Positions 1 to 7,308 of a stretch of DNA of 64,000 nucleotides are shown in pieces. A model generated the notes under the pieces. The model did not search any database. It saw only the letters and a program-made list of their open reading frames with translations, and was not told the origin of the DNA. Location of the stretch: positions 1 to 64,000 of the forward strand of contig CAJMKE010000011.1 of assembly GCA_905213895.1 (NCBI GenBank). The letters are read 5' to 3'. A program made the position numbers and the translations under genes. Numbering within the stretch: position 1 is the first letter of the stretch; every line of letters begins with the position of its first letter. This DNA comes from an uncultured Alistipes sp. (GTDB lineage: Bacteria > Bacteroidota > Bacteroidia > Bacteroidales > Rikenellaceae).

Positions 1-941
1 TGAAGCGTCAGTATATGTTCGGCGACGACTTGCTCGTAACAGCCGTAGCGTCCCGCGCAGACAAGGTTACTGGACTTGCCGATTGCGAAATGTGGTTTCC
101 GGAGGGCAAGTGGTTCGACTGCGTTTCGGGCGATATGATAGACGGAACGATTGTGAAGACGTTGCGTTATACTGTCGCCGAAAATCCTTACTATGCACGT
201 GCAGGAGCGATAATCCCGATGAATCCGAAGACGGTGCGCAATCTCCAAGACAAGAGCGACACGCTCGTTCTGACGTTTATCCCCGGGGCTGACGGCGAAT
301 TGTCGCTGTACGAGGACGACGGAATATCGGAGAACTATTCGGAAGCGTTCGCGACGACGAATATCGCGAAACGCACCGGCGGAAATACGATTCGTATCGA
401 AATCGCCGCGCGCAAGGGTTCGTACAAGGATATGCCGGCAGAGCGCAAATACGAACTGCGACTGCCTGCGACGTTCCCGCCGAAATGCGTGAAGGTGAAC
501 GGTCGCAAAATCGAGTATGCCCGTTATGCCGGCGAGAACGAGTGGACCTACGACGGCTATACGCTTGCTCCGGTGATATATACCGGAATGTGTCCGTGCG
601 ACGGGAACTGCATTGTCGAAATCGAGATGAACGACGGCGACATGGCGGCGCAGCCGCGTCTTTACGGCAAACAGGGCATTTTCAACCGCTGCGTTGTCCT
701 TACGCCGGAATTCAAGGAGAATTTCGCCGCCAACTACGACCCTTGGTCGATGCTGCCGGACGAATATATGAGCGTCTCGCAGGCTCCGAACTACATAACC
801 GAATACCCTTTCGAGATTCACAAGTGGTTGGACCGCTACGATAAAGGTATCGCCGAACTGATTCCGTCGCTCGAAAAACTCGGTGTACTCGATGCCGGTT
901 TCATCGCAAGGCTCAAAGCACAATTGGTTAACGAAAAATAA
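1..941 (+). CDS. Glycoside hydrolase family 31 (alpha-glucosidase/alpha-xylosidase type), C-terminal part
   Basis: This is the 3' end of a gene whose start lies left of the window; the frame is open from the first bases (KRQYMFGDDLLV), so the ATG at 15 is internal. GH31 enzymes retain configuration while cleaving alpha-linked glucose or xylose. The segment KRQYMFGDDLLV and the following GKWFDCVSGD match the end of the GH31 barrel and the proximal C-terminal beta domain, and the LSLYEDDGISENYSEA stretch is typical of the distal DUF5110-like domain. The catalytic aspartates would be upstream and cannot be checked. The last ~100 residues extend past the usual fold. floA follows after 21 bp, so the two may share a transcript. 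Substrate cannot be assigned from this part. Confidence 0.85.
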   Translation, partial: KRQYMFGDDLLVTAVASRADKVTGLADCEMWFPEGKWFDCVSGDMIDGTIVKTLRYTVAENPYYARAGAIIPMNPKTVRNLQDKSDTLVLTFIPGADGELSLYEDDGISENYSEAFATTNIAKRTGGNTIRIEIAARKGSYKDMPAERKYELRLPATFPPKCVKVNGRKIEYARYAGENEWTYDGYTLAPVIYTGMCPCDGNCIVEIEMNDGDMAAQPRLYGKQGIFNRCVVLTPEFKENFAANYDPWSMLPDEYMSVSQAPNYITEYPFEIHKWLDRYDKGIAELIPSLEKLGVLDAGFIARLKAQLVNEK

Positions 942-962
942 ACTCTTAAAAAACTATAAATT

Positions 963-1934
963 ATGGAAATGGAACTCGGTATCATCATTCTGGTCTCTTT
1001 CTTGGGACTTATCGCCATTTGGCTGATATTCTACTTCATTCCTGTCGGGCTGTGGTTCTCCGCACTCGTGTCGGGAGTGCATATCTCGCTGCTTCAACTC
1101 GTGTTGATGCGCTGGCGCAAGGTTCCGCCTTCGGTTATCGTATCGTCGATGATAGAGGGAACGAAAGCGGGTCTGAAACTCAACCCGAATGAATTGGAGG
1201 CGCACTATCTCGCCGGCGGAAATGTCCGCAATGTCGTGCACGCGCTCGTGTCTGCCCAGAAAGCGAGCATCATGCTCGATTTCAAGATGGCTACGGCTAT
1301 CGACCTTGCAGGACGCGACGTGTTCGAGGCGGTGCAGATGTCGGTTAATCCGAAAGTCATCAACACTCCGCCGGTGGCAGCCGTTGCAAAGGACGGTATA
1401 CAGTTGATTGCCAAGGCGCGTGTAACCGTCCGTGCCAACATCAAGCAACTCGTCGGAGGTGCGGGCGAGGAGACCGTTCTCGCACGTGTCGGCGAGGGCA
1501 TCGTTTCGTCTATCGGTTCGGCGGCGACGCACAAAATCGTACTCGAAAATCCGGACTCGATTTCCCGCGTGGTCCTCGAAAAGGGTCTCGATGCCGGAAC
1601 AGCATTCGAGATTCTGTCCATCGACATTGCCGACATCGACGTCGGAAAGAATATCGGTGCGCAGTTGCAGATGGACCAGGCGGATGCCGACAAGAATATT
1701 GCGCAGGCGAAAGCGGAGGAGCGTCGTGCGATGGCGGTCGCTCTCGAACAGGAAAACCGTGCAAAGGCTCAGGATGCCCGCGCCAAGGTGATTCTCGCCG
1801 AAGCGGAGGTGCCGCTCGCAATGGCGGAGGCGTTCCGCAACGGCAATCTCGGCATAATGGATTATTACAAGATGAAGAACATCATGGCTGACACCCAGAT
1901 GCGCGAATCCATCTCTAAACCGGAGAAGAAATAA
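963..1934 (+). CDS. floA: Flotillin-like protein FloA
   Basis: A 323-residue membrane scaffold protein of the FloA (formerly YqfA/UPF0365) family, which organises lipid-raft-like membrane microdomains. A strongly hydrophobic N-terminal hairpin (about residues 4-45) is followed by the SPFH-like domain, with the family signatures VPPSVIVSSMIEGTKAGLK, the INTPPVAAVAKDGIQ segment and the GGAGEETVLARVGEGIV segment. The C-terminal part (about 235-300) is Ala/Glu-rich and should form a coiled coil, as in flotillins. Length matches the family. It ends at a strong hairpin terminator. The neighbouring GH31 gene upstream gives no functional link that I can defend. Confidence 0.95.
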   Translation: MEMELGIIILVSFLGLIAIWLIFYFIPVGLWFSALVSGVHISLLQLVLMRWRKVPPSVIVSSMIEGTKAGLKLNPNELEAHYLAGGNVRNVVHALVSAQKASIMLDFKMATAIDLAGRDVFEAVQMSVNPKVINTPPVAAVAKDGIQLIAKARVTVRANIKQLVGGAGEETVLARVGEGIVSSIGSAATHKIVLENPDSISRVVLEKGLDAGTAFEILSIDIADIDVGKNIGAQLQMDQADADKNIAQAKAEERRAMAVALEQENRAKAQDARAKVILAEAEVPLAMAEAFRNGNLGIMDYYKMKNIMADTQMRESISKPEKK

Positions 1935-1955
1935 AACTGCATAGCCGGTAAAGAG

Positions 1956-1990
1956 AAAGCGCAATAGTTTTTGGAAAACTATTGCGCTTT
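1956..1990 (+). terminator. Hairpin terminator after floA
   Basis: A perfect 16-bp stem (AAAGCGCAATAGTTTT at 1956-1971, its complement at 1975-1990) with a 3-nt loop. The stem is A-rich on its 5' arm and T-rich on its 3' arm, so it can work in both directions between floA and the convergent CDGSH gene. Confidence 0.85.
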
Positions 1991-1995
1991 ATGTC

Positions 1996-2037
1996 TTTAA
2001 GGACTTTGAGGACATTAACGACCTTAAAGTCCTTAAA
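1996..2037. repeat. Intergenic short repeat, copy A
   Basis: Holds the 20-bp core TTAACGACCTTAAAGTCCTT (2015-2034), flanked so that TTAAGGACTTT on the left can pair with AAAGTCCTTAA on the right. The same core is found exactly, inverted, at 15009-15028 and with one change at 45847-45866; a looser relative lies at 21262-21296. All four are between genes. Confidence 0.7.
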
Positions 2038-2061
2038 ACCTTCGGTCGATTACCCTCACCG

Positions 2062-2829
2062 CTAATACACCTTCTCTTTTTCGGTCGGCTCCTGCACGTT
2101 CTCCTCTATCTCGTCGCGCCAGCGTAACGATGCGTGGGTGCCGTCGCAATACGGCTTGTTGGCGGACATGCCGCAGCGGCACAGCACGTTGCGGTTGCGA
2201 ATCTCGTAATTCTGCCCGTTCTCGCGTTCGATGCGTATTCCGCCGCGAACCCACAGACCGCCGCTCGCTCCAATGGCTTCGTCTTCTATCAGTCCGAGGC
2301 TCGGCTCGTATCTGTATTCGTAGGGTTTTTGGCTGCCCTTGTCCCAAGCCATCAGCCGTCCGCTCGGACACATCGATGCCTCCCGAATCGCCAAATCGCG
2401 AGCCTGCGGGTCTTCCGATGCTTCGGTGAGCGACCATACACCGCCGTAGGCGTCGCAGAAACGTGCGAAGACACAATATTTGGTGTTGTCCGTTATCGAA
2501 ATGTCCTTGCCGGACGTTATTTCGACATTGTCGAGCAGTGCCTCCGGCGGCGAAGACGGTTCGGGGTCCCATTTGTGGCTGGTGTGCGAGCCGTCGCAAT
2601 ACGGCTTGTTGCCCGATGCTCCGCAGCGGCACAGTGCGGTAGGTTCGCTGTCGGTATTGAAATGACGACCTTCGCGGAACTCCCAACTTTCGCCTCTTGC
2701 GTTGGGAACGATGAATTGTTGCGCTAATGGCGGTCGTCCGAAAACAAGATACGGACCTTTCTCTGTAACGGTTATTCGGAATTTCGCCTCCGCCTGCGAC
2801 GACCCGACTTCGACTTTTTGTTTTGCCAT
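2062..2829 (-). CDS. Iron-sulfur protein with two CDGSH domains
   Basis: A 255-residue soluble protein starting at MAKQKVEV; an in-frame upstream ATG at 2880 is less likely because the added residues are not conserved-looking. Two mitoNEET-type 2Fe-2S motifs are clear: CRCGASGNKPYCDGSH (about 67-82) and CRCGMSANKPYCDGTH (about 217-232), each with the Cys3-His1 ligand set. The middle section has further cysteines (CVFARFC, MCPSG) that resemble the divergent 4Fe-4S segment found in similar tandem CDGSH proteins. The family holds redox-active, acid-labile clusters; the partner is unknown. It is convergent with floA and transcribed away from the lipoprotein at 2970. Confidence 0.9.
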   Translation of the reverse strand: MAKQKVEVGSSQAEAKFRITVTEKGPYLVFGRPPLAQQFIVPNARGESWEFREGRHFNTDSEPTALCRCGASGNKPYCDGSHTSHKWDPEPSSPPEALLDNVEITSGKDISITDNTKYCVFARFCDAYGGVWSLTEASEDPQARDLAIREASMCPSGRLMAWDKGSQKPYEYRYEPSLGLIEDEAIGASGGLWVRGGIRIERENGQNYEIRNRNVLCRCGMSANKPYCDGTHASLRWRDEIEENVQEPTEKEKVY

Positions 2830-2904
2830 ATAATAAATGTTGTTGAAATACGTTCGAAGATTGGCAACAATTATTCCCAACGGATGAATTGATGCGTGAA
2901 AATG

Positions 2905-2936
2905 TTGTAATATTACCGACTTTTTGAGTATCTTTG
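2905..2936 (+). promoter_or_regulatory. Bacteroidota-type promoter for the 2970 lipoprotein
   Basis: The -7 element TATCTTTG lies at 2929-2936 and a -33 element GTTG ends at 2907, with a 21-bp spacer. This fits the TTTG-N19/21-TAnnTTTG consensus. The start codon follows about 33 bp later. Confidence 0.6.
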
Positions 2937-2969
2937 TCGATTAGAGACATAAAAGACAAAATTGCATAT

Positions 2970-4475
2970 ATGAAAAAACTGAAATTATTGTCGTGTTTGG
3001 TCGTTGCGATATTAGGACTGGTTTCCTGTAACAAGAACGAATCGTACCGCGTTACGTTCCCGCAGACGGGCTTCTACTTCAAGTGGGGCGGTTCGGCGCA
3101 GACGGTTTCGTATTCGAAGCACAACATTACCTCCGTCGAAGTTTCCTCGGTCAGCGAAGGCTGGACGTGCGTCGTGAACGCAGCGGCTAACACCGTTACG
3201 ATAACTCCGCCGGAAGACCCGAACGATGACGAGAAGCGCGAGAGCATGCGTACCGGAACGGCTAACATATCGGCAGTTTCCGAGAAGGGAAATTCCGCCA
3301 AATACGTTCTTACGTTCCATATTCTGGATAACGCCGAGGTAAATCTCAACGAGAACGGCGAATACGCCAACTGCTATGTCGTATTCACTCCTTATGCACT
3401 CTATACGTTCGACGCGAAAATAGCCGGCTCGGGTTCCAAGCGCATCGACACGGCGAGCGTAGAGTTGCTGTGGCAGTCGCGGTCGGGAATGATACAGCAT
3501 TTGAGCCTGAACGACGACGGAAAGGCTGCGTTCTTCATCGACCGCCTGAGCGATGACGACGGATATGTCATGGAGGATGGCAAATATGTGATTCCGCACG
3601 GAAATGCCGTTATCGCAGCCCGCAATTCGACCGGCGAGATAATATGGAGTTGGCATATATGGTCGATTCGCGAGAGCGAGAACCCGTTGACGGTGTACGA
3701 TACCTATTCGAACGGCAAATCGTATATGAACAAGAATCTCGGCGCGTTCGGCAACAGCAACGGAAAGACCGACGATACCGACGCAATACTTGCATCCTAC
3801 GGATTGTACTATCAGTGGGGACGCAAGGACCCGTTCGTCCGCCCTTACTATTACGATTGCGCCAACAATTACGACGAACGTATTTACGGCTCGTCGGGAA
3901 GCGCGGTTTACGTTCGCTTCGAGGAGACTGGTGCGGCTGTCGGAACAGTCGAGTATGCCGTTGCCAACCCGATGACATTCATTACCAATGCCGCCTGCGT
4001 TACGGATGACGGCGACGGTGTCGGCGATTGGCTGAATACGCCCGACAACAGTTTGTGGAGCGATACCGCGAAGAGCGATTACGACCCGTGTCCGTTCGGT
4101 TGGCGAGTTCCGTCGAAAGCGGACTTCGATGTACTTTCGCTGTCAGCCGAGGAGGATGCCAAGGATTTGGATACGGCGCGCAAGCAGTTCGGATGGAGTC
4201 TGAGCGACGGCCAGAACAATTATTTCTATACGGGCGCAGGTTACAGAAGTTATTATAACGGCGTCATTACCAACATGAACCATAAGGACGGCGTATATCC
4301 GTCAGTTCCCGAACCGTGGGAGGGCTATTATTGGACGACCGGACGCTCGGACGACGGCAAGCAGTCCACCTGCATGTATTTCGACCTGACGACGACGCGA
4401 ACCGTAAATAAATTCAGTCTCAATTATCCGTCGAAGCGCGCGAATGCGATGCAGATACGCTGCGTGAAGATGTAG
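2970..4475 (+). CDS. Surface lipoprotein with Fibrobacter-succinogenes-major-paralog-like domain
   Basis: A 501-residue exported lipoprotein. The start MKKLKLLSCLV gives a signal peptide with a lipobox ending at Cys22 (LGLVSC); the earlier TTG start would put extra residues ahead of it. The middle (about 40-190) is beta-rich. The C-terminal half carries the pattern YMNKNLGA, YYQWGRKDPF, CPFGWRVPSKADF, GYYWTT, ANAMQIRCVKM, which is the hallmark of the Fib_succ_major/DUF1566-like domain common in Bacteroidales cell-surface lipoproteins; it resembles a C-type-lectin-like fold. The binding target is unknown. It has its own promoter and a terminator behind it, so it is probably monocistronic. Confidence 0.75.
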   Translation: MKKLKLLSCLVVAILGLVSCNKNESYRVTFPQTGFYFKWGGSAQTVSYSKHNITSVEVSSVSEGWTCVVNAAANTVTITPPEDPNDDEKRESMRTGTANISAVSEKGNSAKYVLTFHILDNAEVNLNENGEYANCYVVFTPYALYTFDAKIAGSGSKRIDTASVELLWQSRSGMIQHLSLNDDGKAAFFIDRLSDDDGYVMEDGKYVIPHGNAVIAARNSTGEIIWSWHIWSIRESENPLTVYDTYSNGKSYMNKNLGAFGNSNGKTDDTDAILASYGLYYQWGRKDPFVRPYYYDCANNYDERIYGSSGSAVYVRFEETGAAVGTVEYAVANPMTFITNAACVTDDGDGVGDWLNTPDNSLWSDTAKSDYDPCPFGWRVPSKADFDVLSLSAEEDAKDLDTARKQFGWSLSDGQNNYFYTGAGYRSYYNGVITNMNHKDGVYPSVPEPWEGYYWTTGRSDDGKQSTCMYFDLTTTRTVNKFSLNYPSKRANAMQIRCVKM

Positions 4476-4501
4476 TTGCGGCACATATCGATTTATTATG
4501 G

Positions 4502-4531
4502 GAGCATACCTTCGGCGGTATGCTCTTTTTT
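4502..4531 (+). terminator. Hairpin terminator with T-run
   Basis: Stem GAGCATACC (4502-4510) and GGTATGCTC (4517-4525) around a TTCGGC loop, followed by a run of T. The -33 region of the next gene's promoter falls inside this hairpin. Confidence 0.85.
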
Positions 4532-4541
4532 CGTACATTTG
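4511..4541 (+). promoter_or_regulatory. Near-leaderless promoter of the acyl-CoA reductase gene
   Basis: TACATTTG at 4534-4541 is a full -7 match; TTCG at 4511-4514 sits 19 bp upstream as a weak -33. The ATG at 4547 is only 5 bp past the -7 element, so the mRNA should start at or within a few bases of the start codon. Confidence 0.65.
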
Positions 4542-4546
4542 CAGCA

Positions 4547-5530
4547 ATGAAGAGTGTAACGGACATATTTGTTGCGCTCGGCGACAGACTGTACCGATTC
4601 GGAGCGGACGACGTTTCGCGCAGAGCGATTGAGAGTGCGACAGAGGCTAATAATTGGTTCACCGAGACCGATATCCGTTGTGCGGTGGATGCGATATGCC
4701 GTCAGATGCTCCGGCGTGAAAAAATCGAACGATGGTTAGCCGACTACCCTCTTGCCGCACATGAACCCAAGCGGGTCGCGATAATCATGGCGGGCAATAT
4801 TCCGCTCGTCGGATTTTTCGATTTGATGTGCGTCGTCGCGAGCGGAAATGTCCCGTGCGTGAAGTATTCGAGCAAGGATACGGTGCTTATGGAGTATGTC
4901 GTATCGCTGTTGCGCGAGATTGAACCGGAACTGCCGGTCGAATATTTTGAAAAAGGCAAGACCGTGGACGCCGTAATCGCTACCGGCGGCGACAGTGCCA
5001 ACCTCTATTTCGGCGCGGAGTTCGCCGACATCCCGCATCTTCTTCGCGGAAGCCGTCATTCGGTCGCCGTGCTGTCGGGCAATGAAACCGAAGCCGATTT
5101 GTGCGGTCTGGCGGACGATGTTTTTATGTATTCCGGATTGGGCTGCCGAAATGTGTCGCTCGTATTCGTCCCGCGGGGCTGCGATTTGCGACTGCCGCCG
5201 CGAAAGATGTGCCGCGGGTATCACAATAACTATCTGCAATGTCGGGCGATGCTCGCGATGCGCGGTGTCGGGTTCGACGATAACGGCGAAGCGGTATTCG
5301 TCCGCGGTGCCGCCGGGTTTCCGACGTCGCTCAGCCGCATAAATATTGCGGAATACGATTCGCCGGAGGATGTCGCGAAGTGGCTTTCGGAGAATGACGA
5401 TAGATTGCAGTGCGTCGTATCGTCTTCGGCGATTCACCATCGTGCCGTGCCGTTCGGGCAGGCGCAATATCCGTCGCTTACCGACTACCCCGACGATGCG
5501 GATGTGATGGAGTTTTTAATGTCTTTGTAG
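4547..5530 (+). CDS. LuxC-like acyl-CoA reductase family protein
   Basis: A 327-residue protein of the aldehyde-dehydrogenase fold, LuxC branch, expected to reduce acyl-CoA (or acyl-enzyme) to aldehyde with NADPH. Visible family features are RVAIIMAGNIPLVGFFD (about 76-92), a Rossmann-type segment; VIATGGDSAN; and YSGLGCRNVSLVF, whose Cys200 fits the catalytic thiol. The start at MKSVTDIF is chosen because the promoter -7 box ends 5 bp before it. In other Bacteroidota such genes often sit by a ferredoxin and serC, which are not here. The physiological acyl substrate is unknown. Confidence 0.8.
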   Translation: MKSVTDIFVALGDRLYRFGADDVSRRAIESATEANNWFTETDIRCAVDAICRQMLRREKIERWLADYPLAAHEPKRVAIIMAGNIPLVGFFDLMCVVASGNVPCVKYSSKDTVLMEYVVSLLREIEPELPVEYFEKGKTVDAVIATGGDSANLYFGAEFADIPHLLRGSRHSVAVLSGNETEADLCGLADDVFMYSGLGCRNVSLVFVPRGCDLRLPPRKMCRGYHNNYLQCRAMLAMRGVGFDDNGEAVFVRGAAGFPTSLSRINIAEYDSPEDVAKWLSENDDRLQCVVSSSAIHHRAVPFGQAQYPSLTDYPDDADVMEFLMSL

Positions 5531-5640
5531 TCCGGTTGTCGATTCGGCAATGATTATCGGCGATTGGGCGGATTATGTAATTATATGTCGTTTAATTTTT
5601 TTATTTTTGTGAAACCGTAAATTTCAAAACAGAGTTATAT

Positions 5641-6144
5641 ATGAAAAAATTTATCCTTTCCATGTTTGCCGTCATTGCCGTTTGTTCGGCTATGGCGCAG
5701 CCTCCGCGCGGTATGATGCCGCCACCACCGCAGGGCGGAGCGGAACAGCCGTCGGACCGCAGTATCGCCAAACGTTACGAGCATTTGAAAACCGCACTCG
5801 AAATGACCGACGAGCAACTCGAAAAGTTCGCTCCGGTCTATTCCGCCTATCAGCGTGAGATACGCGGTATCCGCAAAGACCTTAAAACGCTGATGGATTC
5901 GTACAAGGGCGAAACCATCGACGAGAAAATAGCGTTCAAACTCGTTATGGCGCAGCTCAATGCCGATGCCGACATAATACGATGCAAAAAGGAGTATATG
6001 CGCGTTTTCAAGGATTATCTTACGCCCGACCAGATGTCGAAGATATTTCTTGTTGAGAACCGTCCTCCGAGAAAGCCGCACGGTGATAATCGAGGCGAGC
6101 ATCCGACACCTCGCGGAGAACAGCCGACACCGCCGCAGAGATAA
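5641..6144 (+). CDS. Periplasmic Spy/CpxP-like small protein
   Basis: A 167-residue exported protein: signal peptide about 1-19 (ending SAMAQ), a Pro/Gly/Met-rich linker (about 20-40), a helical core (about 45-140) with LEMTDEQLEKFAPVYSAYQ and YLTPDQMSKIF, and a Pro/His-rich tail. The T-x-x-Q-type motifs and helix-rich layout resemble Spy/CpxP chaperones or sigma-associated LTXXQ proteins. The gene at 41442 has the same architecture and looks like a distant paralogue. A -7 element TATTTTTG is at 5602-5609. Function beyond an envelope-stress role is inference. Confidence 0.65.
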   Translation: MKKFILSMFAVIAVCSAMAQPPRGMMPPPPQGGAEQPSDRSIAKRYEHLKTALEMTDEQLEKFAPVYSAYQREIRGIRKDLKTLMDSYKGETIDEKIAFKLVMAQLNADADIIRCKKEYMRVFKDYLTPDQMSKIFLVENRPPRKPHGDNRGEHPTPRGEQPTPPQR

Positions 6145-6147
6145 TGA

Positions 6148-6176
6148 AAGCCGCCCGAAATTTTCGGGCGGCTTTT
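6148..6176. terminator. Bidirectional hairpin terminator
   Basis: AAGCCGCCCGAAA paired with TTTCGGGCGGCTT, with A-runs and T-runs on the two sides. It lies between the convergent genes ending at 6144 and 6181 and can serve both. Confidence 0.85.
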
Positions 6177-6180
6177 GGTT

Positions 6181-7203
6181 TTATATGTCGTGCGACAATG
6201 ACGGCGGGACGCAACCGCTTACGTCGAAATCGCCCCAGCGTTCCGTTATCGACGATATGGTCGCCTGCAATTCGTCGGGGTCGTTGAGCGTTACGAGTTT
6301 CAACCTCGTATCCTTGAAATTGGGCAACCCCTTGAAATAGTTGGACAGATGTCGTCTCATTTCGAGTATTCCTACCCTTTCGCCCTTTATCTCGATTGAT
6401 TTCGCAAGATGCTCTTTCGCAATCTCGACACGCTCCGCAACGCTCGGCTGCGGCAGTGTTTCGCCGGTTTGCAGATAGTGCTTGACCTCACGGAAAATCC
6501 ACGGTCTGCCGTATGTCGCCCGTCCTATCATCACGGCGTCCACTCCGTAGCGGTCGAACATCAGTTTAGCCTTTTCGCCCGAATCTATGTCGCCGTTGCC
6601 GATAATCGGAATACGGATGGCAGGATTGCTCTTCACTTTGCCTATAAGCGTCCAGTCCGCTTCTCCGCGATACAGTTGCGCGCGGGTTCGTCCGTGGATT
6701 GTCAGTGCCGCGATGCCGACATCCTGCAACCGCAGTGCTATTTCCTCGATGTTCTTCGACTCGTCATCCCAGCCGAGCCGGGTCTTGACGGTTACTGGTT
6801 TATTGACAGCCTGCACGATTTGGCGTGTCATTTCGACCATCAGCGGAACATCGCGCATCATTCCCGAGCCTGCTCCCCTGCCGGCGATTTTCTTCATCGG
6901 ACAACCGAAATTGATGTCGATAACGTCGGGGTCGACACTCTCGGCTATCTTGGCGGCCTCGACCATCGGTTCTATCTGGTTGCCGTAAATCTGTATGCCG
7001 ACGGGACGCTCGAAGTCGCAGATATTCAGTTTCGCCCGCGATTTCCATGCGTCGCGAATCAGCCCGTCAGATGATATGAACTCGGTATATACCATGTCCG
7101 CGCCGAACCGCTTGCACATGTAGCGGAACGACGGGTCGGTTACGTCCTCCATCGGTGCGAGAAAAACCGATTGTTCGCCGAATTCGATATTGCCGATTTT
7201 CAT
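6181..7203 (-). CDS. dusB: tRNA-dihydrouridine synthase, DusB type
   Basis: A 340-residue flavoenzyme that reduces uridines in the tRNA D-loop with NADPH. The start MKIGNIEFG is favoured over an upstream in-frame ATG at 7233 because the latter overlaps the -7 promoter box. Motifs: FLAPMEDVTDPSFR (about 14-27), DINFGCPMKKIAGRGAGS with catalytic Cys101, VTVKTRLGWDD, LTIHGRTRAQLYRG, IPIIGNGDI and VMIGRATYGRPW, all typical of DusB (FMN barrel). The C-terminal helical domain has the EMRRHLSNYFKGLPNF segment that contacts tRNA. It has its own promoter and shares a terminator with the preceding convergent gene. Confidence 0.95.
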   Translation of the reverse strand: MKIGNIEFGEQSVFLAPMEDVTDPSFRYMCKRFGADMVYTEFISSDGLIRDAWKSRAKLNICDFERPVGIQIYGNQIEPMVEAAKIAESVDPDVIDINFGCPMKKIAGRGAGSGMMRDVPLMVEMTRQIVQAVNKPVTVKTRLGWDDESKNIEEIALRLQDVGIAALTIHGRTRAQLYRGEADWTLIGKVKSNPAIRIPIIGNGDIDSGEKAKLMFDRYGVDAVMIGRATYGRPWIFREVKHYLQTGETLPQPSVAERVEIAKEHLAKSIEIKGERVGILEMRRHLSNYFKGLPNFKDTRLKLVTLNDPDELQATISSITERWGDFDVSGCVPPSLSHDI

Positions 7204-7230
7204 AAGCCGATTTTTATTCGCGATTTCCTG

Positions 7231-7262
7231 CAAAGGTAATAAAAAGAGCGGGCATGAACAAA
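7231..7262 (-). promoter_or_regulatory. Promoter of dusB
   Basis: On the minus strand, TTTG (7259-7262) and TACCTTTG (7231-7238) are separated by exactly 20 bp, a full consensus match. The -33 element overlaps the base of the terminator at 7261. Confidence 0.75.
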
Positions 7263-7294
7263 CGACACGAACCGCATTTGCGGTTCGTGTCGTT
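7261..7294 (-). terminator. Hairpin terminator after the SUMF-esterase gene
   Basis: A 15-bp stem, AACGACACGAACCGC paired with GCGGTTCGTGTCGTT, downstream of the minus-strand gene ending at 7309. The T tract on the minus strand is short. Confidence 0.7.
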
Positions 7295-7308
7295 AAATAT
7301 GGTTGCGG

